From Polytrichum commune (lineage: Eukaryota; Streptophyta; Polytrichopsida; Polytrichales; Polytrichaceae): 64,000 nt of DNA. Shown here piece after piece: positions 58,589 to 64,000 of this stretch. The position numbers and the translations under genes were made by a program. Below the pieces are notes generated by a model. It worked only from the letters and a program-made list of their open reading frames with translations. It was not told the origin of the DNA and ran no database searches. Positions within the stretch are counted from its first letter, which is position 1; every line of letters starts with the position of its first letter. The stretch lies in contig OX485806.1 of NCBI GenBank assembly GCA_950295325.1, forward strand, positions 8,062,001 to 8,126,000. Reading direction: 5' to 3'.

Positions 58589-59940
58589 CAATTCTCCCAA
58601 AGCTCCACCATGGAGACCCCACGGTTCTCCTGACGCTTAACCTCGTGCCTTTACATGCTTTGATCCATTTTTTTGTTGGCCCAACTCCATTTGCTCCGCC
58701 TTAAATTAACGACCAAAGTAAGCTCAAGGAGCATGAGTTGGTTAATCACAATGCTAGGCAGAACGACATAGCTATTAACATGAAGATTTGGGCGAACGAA
58801 CCCATACACTCGTTCCTTGTTGGATGCCTAAACCCTTGCCTCCAAGGAACCAATGTACGGGTTGTTTCGCCCTAGCCTGAACACAAAGGAGTCCCCAAAC
58901 GAGCATGATGGAGACGAGGTCAAACAATGTAGTTGAACAAAGGCATGTTAAGGTGAATTTGCTAGGGTGGCCGCCCATACATGGTAATCTTTGGGTACAT
59001 GGGAGCTAGCAAATTTGGAGTTCACTCCAGTAGGTTGCAACTTAAAAGTGGACCCTATATTTGTTCTCACACAGTTTAAAAAAATATGAGAGTGACCCCC
59101 TAAGTACTCACTCCTTATGTCCTTTGATTGCTTTGTACTTTGTCTAATTCTTTACCAAAATCAAATCGTCCTTATTATTGAGGTTCTTCTAACAAAAATT
59201 CTCTATGGAGTAGACTTCTAAGATGTGGTGATAGCCGAGGATACTAGAGTCAACTTAAAAGTTGCAACCTACAAATTATAAAACATGTACTTGTAACAAA
59301 GGCCAAGTCAGATATTAAACTCCATGGTGTAGATAAATCAAGTCGCTTACAATTTGATCATGTTAGAGAAATTCTAAAACTAACATACCATAGGGTTTAG
59401 CAAGATGGTGAATTAAATAATATATAATAGGGCCCACACTATGGATGAGCGCCGTTAGGTGACATCTCATGGATGTATATTTGCAGTTGGACGTAATCCA
59501 TCGAGTTAGATACATAAAGGTGTTCCGACGGGTTTGGGCATTTTGTTTGGCTTTGTGAGTTCCCATTTGGGGTTTGTGGGAGTTCTCCAAAGTTTTCATG
59601 TCTATGCAAACTTTTTACCTTCTTTCGAACTTGGCGAATGTTGATGGTTGAGTGATCAAGGTTTAGGAGTAGGTGCACGCAAATAACTGCACTCCTAAGG
59701 TGTACCCATCCCAAGATACATCTTTCCTAATTTCCATTCTTTGCTTGCTTCGTAGATGGGTAGAGTTTAAGGGTTTTGATTTCATTACGATTTCTCACAT
59801 TTTTTGGGGTTAGTTGTCAATGTAGAGAAAGGGGGTGACGTCAATAAGAAGTGTTCGTGTGAGTGACTCCAGGTTTAGGGCTCTTGTGAAGTTGTTGATC
59901 ACAAACAATGTTTGCAATGTCTTTATAGTTGAAATTGTTC
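58589..59940. other. no gene seen
   Basis: Frames of 67-91 codons on the minus strand have no recognisable domain. There are no clear repeats. Confidence 0.35.
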
Positions 59941-60510
59941 TCACTTATTGATTCCAATGCTAGTCCAAAATTTATTGGACCTTTTGAGTATGATGAGAGC
60001 GACACCTATGCCAAACTTATACCACTACTTGAGAATATTCATATTGTAGACTAGCCCTTCCAATTCTTTGATGTTGAGAGTAGATGCGAGATTCACTGCA
60101 ATCTTAAGGCACTCAATAGAATTTCTTCGGATGTATATGTTCTACCACTAGTTGAACCCAACCTTGAATCCAAAAATCGCATGCATGTGATTGACCTAGA
60201 TTTTGTTTCTGACTCCCAACAAACTCTAGAGAGCTTAATAGAAGTTGAAACCCAAGATCTTACCCCCCTTGATGACTCCCACTAACCATTGCCTCCACTT
60301 ATTGGATCTAGAGTTAGTGTTGAGAGCATTGACTGTGTGGCATCTGACCTAAAGTCCACATTTGTGAGTGCCAAGGTTATGGCTAGATATTTGCTAGCCA
60401 TAAAGAAAATTTAGGAAAGTTCTAAAGGTAGTGACCTTGGAGGATCATCAATGGCACTTGAGGTCTTCAGACCTAAATCACTAGGTGTAGACTTGAGCAC
60501 ACAAAGTTAG
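59941..60510 (+). pseudogene. 190-codon reading frame with three internal stops, function unknown
   Basis: A single frame runs without shifts and is broken only by TAG, TAA and TAG. The composition is protein-like and acidic, for example F-E-Y-D-E-S-D-T-Y-A-K-L, V-I-D-L-D-F-V-S-D-S and S-L-G-V-D-L. Such a long frame is unusual in this AT-rich DNA. I do not recognise the family. A retroelement ORF1/Gag or a broken host gene are both possible. Confidence 0.45.
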
Positions 60511-60939
60511 ATGTTATGTATTGGGTAGTTTAAGCCACTTGAACTTGAACAAATGACATTCAAAATTGAATGTGTAAACCTTAAACAAACTTTGTGGTTG
60601 GTGTTGGTTGGTTGTGTTCTAATACTACATGTATGCATGCAATTGTGTTTTTTAACACATACGTTTTATCACCATTTCCATGTGTGCATGTTTTGAATGA
60701 ATAAAGTTCATGCTACGAAGCAAGTTGTGTGCATATTGTTTTGATGTGTGAATTATGATCTTGCATGTGTAAGTGCTCTAGTGCTTAAACTTCACTATAT
60801 GTGTATTTTGTGGTATTTTAAACATGTAGTAAATTTATGTCAATGTGGTGTTCTTTTACTTAATGTGTTTGTTCTTAGTTAGTTAAGAACCGGTTGATTG
60901 GTAGTACTCTTGGGTAAGAACCATAAGGGTGGGTAGAGA

Positions 60940-61190
60940 GGGTCAGTTGGGGCGTGCAATGGCAGTGTCAATGGCAATCGAGCCTTGACCCTAACCCTTA
61001 GGGCTTGCTAATGGAAAGGCATGTTAGAGGAGCAACGGCAGTAAACCCTAGCCCTGACCTTTAAGGGTTGCTATTGGTCAAAATGGTCTAAGACAAGGGT
61101 AGGTTAGAGGGGAAATGACAATAGTGATAGCGGCCGAATCATCGTCTTCATGCTTACCATTAGAGCTTGCCAAGAAGGACAAAGGGGGAA
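60940..61190. repeat. degenerate tandem repeat
   Basis: Three diverged stretches share AACCCTTAGGGCTTGCTA-type words (ACCTTTAAGGGTTGCTA, ACCATTAGAGCTTGCCA) and AGGTTAGAGG-type words. Unit length varies, about 85-110 bases. It is non-coding. Confidence 0.45.
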
Positions 61191-61569
61191 TAATATTATG
61201 AAGGTGTTGCGTGCTTTGATGTAATGTGTGAGGACTATCAAGGGATTTAATTATAATGTTTGTATTTTGAGGGTGCTTATAAATGTTTCCTAGTGCTTGG
61301 AGTACTTGAGAGTGTGGAGGTGACTTGGGAGAGTGAGAGGATGCAATAAATGCAATGATTGTATCTTTTAATTTGATTTATAGAGTGGAATTTTTTTGGT
61401 CTGACTGTTTAGTGGATTGTGCATGATGCGAGTGACATCTCAGTGCAAGATTTGGAGAGTTTGTTTTTGAAAGGATATGTTAATGTTGTGCAAATTTGAG
61501 AGCATTATTCCTTATGGAGATATGGAGCGTCGAAGATGGGGGTCTGGAGACTATGGTAGTTAAGTGAAT

Positions 61570-61912
61570 CAACTTTGACGACTTGGTTCTAAAAGACATT
61601 TGCATTTTTGATAACTTAATTTTAGAGTTTTCTATCTACCTAATAATATTTTTGGTCAAACTCTTAATGCAAGGGGATTTATTGAATGAGAGATATGGCC
61701 TCTAATGTAACTAGGTCTTTAGAAACTATGTTAGCCCAATGACTCAGCTTTGATAGCTTGGTTCTTAGCGATATTTGTGATTTTGGTAACGAATTCTTTA
61801 GTGGGATTTCTTTTATATCTTATCCTATTTTAATGAAAACCTTGAGGCAAGGGGATTTACCATTTGAGAGATATGGCCTCTAATGTAACTACGTCTTGAT
61901 TAAGAGTTTAGA
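61570..61912. repeat. tandem duplication, two units of about 180 bases
   Basis: Both units have TTTGA(C/T)(G/A)(A/G)CTTGGTTCTTA-like starts and end with GCAAGGGGATTTA, then GAGAGATATGGCCTC and TAATGTAACTA. No frame is conserved between them. Confidence 0.7.
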
Positions 61913-63189
61913 GACCGAATGTTAGCTTGTGAAAAATACATCATCAAGGATTGTAGTTTAAATACTCAATCTTGAAATTTGGTATGAGCATAGATGTAAA
62001 AGGATTGAGGGTACCATACAAAATGTGGAGAGGTTTCAGTTAAAGTGTTGAGAGCTCATAGCGGAAATTAATCGTGCTAGTTTAGAGGAGGACATAGAAA
62101 GTTTAAAGTTGTAGCAATTGGTTCCAATGAATCTAAAAGGAAACATTGATAGTTAGAAACATGCACACCACTTAATGACTACCATTACAAGAAGCCTAGT
62201 GCTTTTGGACACACACCACGTACTTCTTGACAATGGATACCAAAAATGATGACCAAGTTTAGGATTTCGTACCAGAAACTCAACATTCTTCGCCAACAAA
62301 GTTGCAATCTCAAGATGTCCAACTATCACTGCCACACTATGTACTTGTGAGGCAATGATTCATCTTTCTCACATCCCTCCAATGCCTTCTTCGTAGATAC
62401 ATGATTCCCTTCAATCTTCACCTCCGCTCTAGTTTGCCTACGTTGTTTAGGTGGATTTGGCTATTAAGCACATTGGATGAGGAACTTGAGGTGTTTGTAG
62501 ATGCACTTGATGATCGTTCTTCCCCATACTCACCAATAATGTTGGGTTTTGTTCCATCATATGTGGACATGGGCGATTCATGTGTCCTAACATCTCTCAA
62601 TGCTACTCGGTAGCACCGATGGTCATTAGAAACTAGTCCTAGGAATGATGAGGAAGATAGGAGAACCATAGTCGGAAGGGGTAGAGTGTTCATGTGCTTT
62701 CACCCCAAAGTCTTGAACCTTATCATGGAAAAGACACATTAGTTGGCAATGGTCAAGGACTAAAGCCGTGGAAGGAGGAGATTTTGGAATCTTGATTCTT
62801 TATGCTTATTAGTGAATGGTGTGTCATGTGGGAAGAGTTGATTACCTCGCTTCTTTTTCATCGTCATTGGATTTTTTTTTATATGAGATTTAACGTTGAA
62901 AGTGTGTTAGACATGTTGTCCTTGTGTAGTTATCTTATGGGTCCAAGAGGAAATGGCACGGGCTCAAGTTAAAGCTAAGTTTTCAATTGATTTTTTTTTT
63001 AATTTAAAAAATCTTATGTACAAACTGGGCCAAAAATACTCATGGGATAATTTGAAAGAGGATGGCATCATAGTGCTTGTGCAACTCACTAGAATTGCTA
63101 AGGTTAATTTGAAAATAAATTGATGAAGCTCAACCACATGTCCAAAAAAACTGGAAGGATCTAACCACCAAATCCTCATTTCTTTAGTA
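61913..63189. other. no gene seen
   Basis: A 70-91 codon pair of overlapping opposite frames at 62.4-62.7 kb has no recognisable domain. Otherwise AT-rich. Confidence 0.35.
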
Positions 63190-63750
63190 GACTAAGGAAA
63201 TTTGTTGGATTTTATTCACAATTGTGTATTGCTAGGGCTTCAGCTTCTAGACTAGAAGACAAAACCTCCCAAGAATACCTTCAGTATTGTCAAGCTAGTC
63301 TCCATCTTGATCCTCAAAATGAGCATCATAAAAGAAAAAGTAAAACATTGCGCGCTCATCTTCAAGAGACGGCTACATGGAAAGAGGACGGCCGTCCTAC
63401 TACCTCTAGAAATATTTTAGATTAGATTAGGATGAGCAAATTCTACTTCTGGTCTATTCGAGAGAGACCAACTAGCGGTCTCATCACGGAGTTGTATGAT
63501 CAAGATGATCAACTTGTCTATTCTAGAGAGGTCTAGGCATGTGCTTGAAACTCGCTCAACATGTTTGGAGGTATGATGCCAACATCATTTGGCAAATCTC
63601 ATCAAAGATTGGCACTTGGGGTGTGAGGTGCTCGTTCTCCCTCCTTCATTGTCTTGTTGATAGCAGCCTTACAAACCTCTTTGCAAGTGCCACATGGTTT
63701 GATTTTGTCTTCGCCGTCAATTGCTTTGGAGGCAGAGAAGTGACTTAGTG
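63190..63750 (+). pseudogene. LINE ORF2 fragment between endonuclease and reverse transcriptase
   Basis: The frame reads Y-C-Q-A-S-L-H-L-D-P-Q-N, then L-Q-E-T-A-T-W-K-E-D-G-R. After a stop it continues in the same frame with S-K-F-Y-F-W-S-I-R-E-R-P, I-T-E-L-Y-D-Q-D-D-Q-L-V and S-R-E. This order matches the linker of plant LINE ORF2 proteins (the GDxxSKFFF...R...I..L.D..G element) just before the reverse transcriptase. Several stops and at least one frameshift follow. It may belong to the same LINE family as the zinc-binding fragments at 1.3 and 47.5 kb. Confidence 0.55.
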
Positions 63751-63757
63751 TTTAATG

Positions 63758-63997
63758 CTACAAAGTGGCTAATTGAAAAGCTACGCACATAGCTTGGTAT
63801 TCTTTGGTGGACTTCGAGAGGTTGGAATGGCAACATACTTGAAGGAACTTGATAAATCTCTGGATGTTGGTTACCAAAATGTTTTTAGTCAATTTCACTT
63901 GATGTGGTGTGTATGGGGGCTCATTGTTACCATAAGTTGTTTGGAGTTCACTTGGAAGATAAGACCCAAGATGGGTATTTTTACTTGGTCCCCTCAT
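63758..63997 (-). pseudogene. possible copia RNase H fragment, runs to window end
   Basis: The minus-strand frame contains L-S-K-S-T-K-E-Y-Q-A-M, resembling the LSSTEAEYxA motif near the end of copia RNase H domains. The upstream part does not show the other expected RNase H motifs. It lies tail to tail with the LINE fragment. Low confidence. Confidence 0.25.
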
Positions 63998-64000
63998 GGC

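Noticed and set aside
1-64000. CRISPR arrays, operons or prokaryotic defence systems
   Set aside because: The window is plant nuclear DNA with introns and transposons; the tandem arrays have units far longer than CRISPR repeats and no spacers.

Overview
This is plant nuclear DNA. The window holds one recognisable intact gene in about 64 kb: a multi-exon MYB-CC (GARP family, PHR1-LIKE/MYR type) transcription factor on the minus strand at about 4.7-10.0 kb, with GT..AG introns. The rest is AT-rich, gene-poor sequence made of decayed retrotransposons, small non-autonomous DNA transposons and tandem arrays. Intron sizes, repeat load and the LINE type suggest a vascular plant with a repeat-rich genome. 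A fern, lycophyte or gymnosperm seems likelier than a compact angiosperm, but the sequence does not settle this.

Layout. 1-4.6 kb: the 3' end of a LINE (reverse-transcriptase zinc-binding domain) and a duplicated 200-base block just downstream of the gene. 4.7-12.4 kb: the MYB-CC gene, seven coding exons read from 10005 down to 4726, with a higher-GC, CT-rich 5' flank to about 12.4 kb. 12.4-31 kb: AT-rich DNA with several small elements whose terminal inverted repeats (TIRs) and target-site duplications (TSDs) can be read directly, plus a four-copy 323-base array. 31-35 kb: a 311-base duplication, two MITEs in tandem sharing a TSD, and a nine-copy 155-base array. 35-49 kb: a 5S-rRNA-derived sequence, two hairpins, a 48-base array carrying a telomere-type motif, a copia integrase scrap, a 190-base array and a LINE split by an inserted 908-base element. 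49-64 kb: more MITEs and LINE pieces, including zinc-knuckle and ORF2 fragments.

The mobile DNA falls into families. (a) hAT-like MITEs with G-tract ends (CTCGGGG...CCCCGAG) and perfect 8-base TSDs, at 15.6 and 22.2 kb. (b) hAT-like MITEs starting CAGTGTTCAAG, at 25.0, 32.1, 32.5 and 58.4 kb. (c) Another hAT-like type with ends near GGGAGGTCACT, at 21.3 and probably 47.7 kb. (d) Mariner/Stowaway-like MITEs with TA target sites and ends resembling CACC..TATTTAGTGTCACTTAC, at 18.0, 29.7, 44.8 and 54.7 kb, with related ends elsewhere. (e) LINE fragments. (f) Copia fragments.

Apart from the transcription factor no gene has a supportable function. Most other open frames are short, often open on both strands inside tandem repeats, and were not called as genes. 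No operon, CRISPR array or defence-type system is present.
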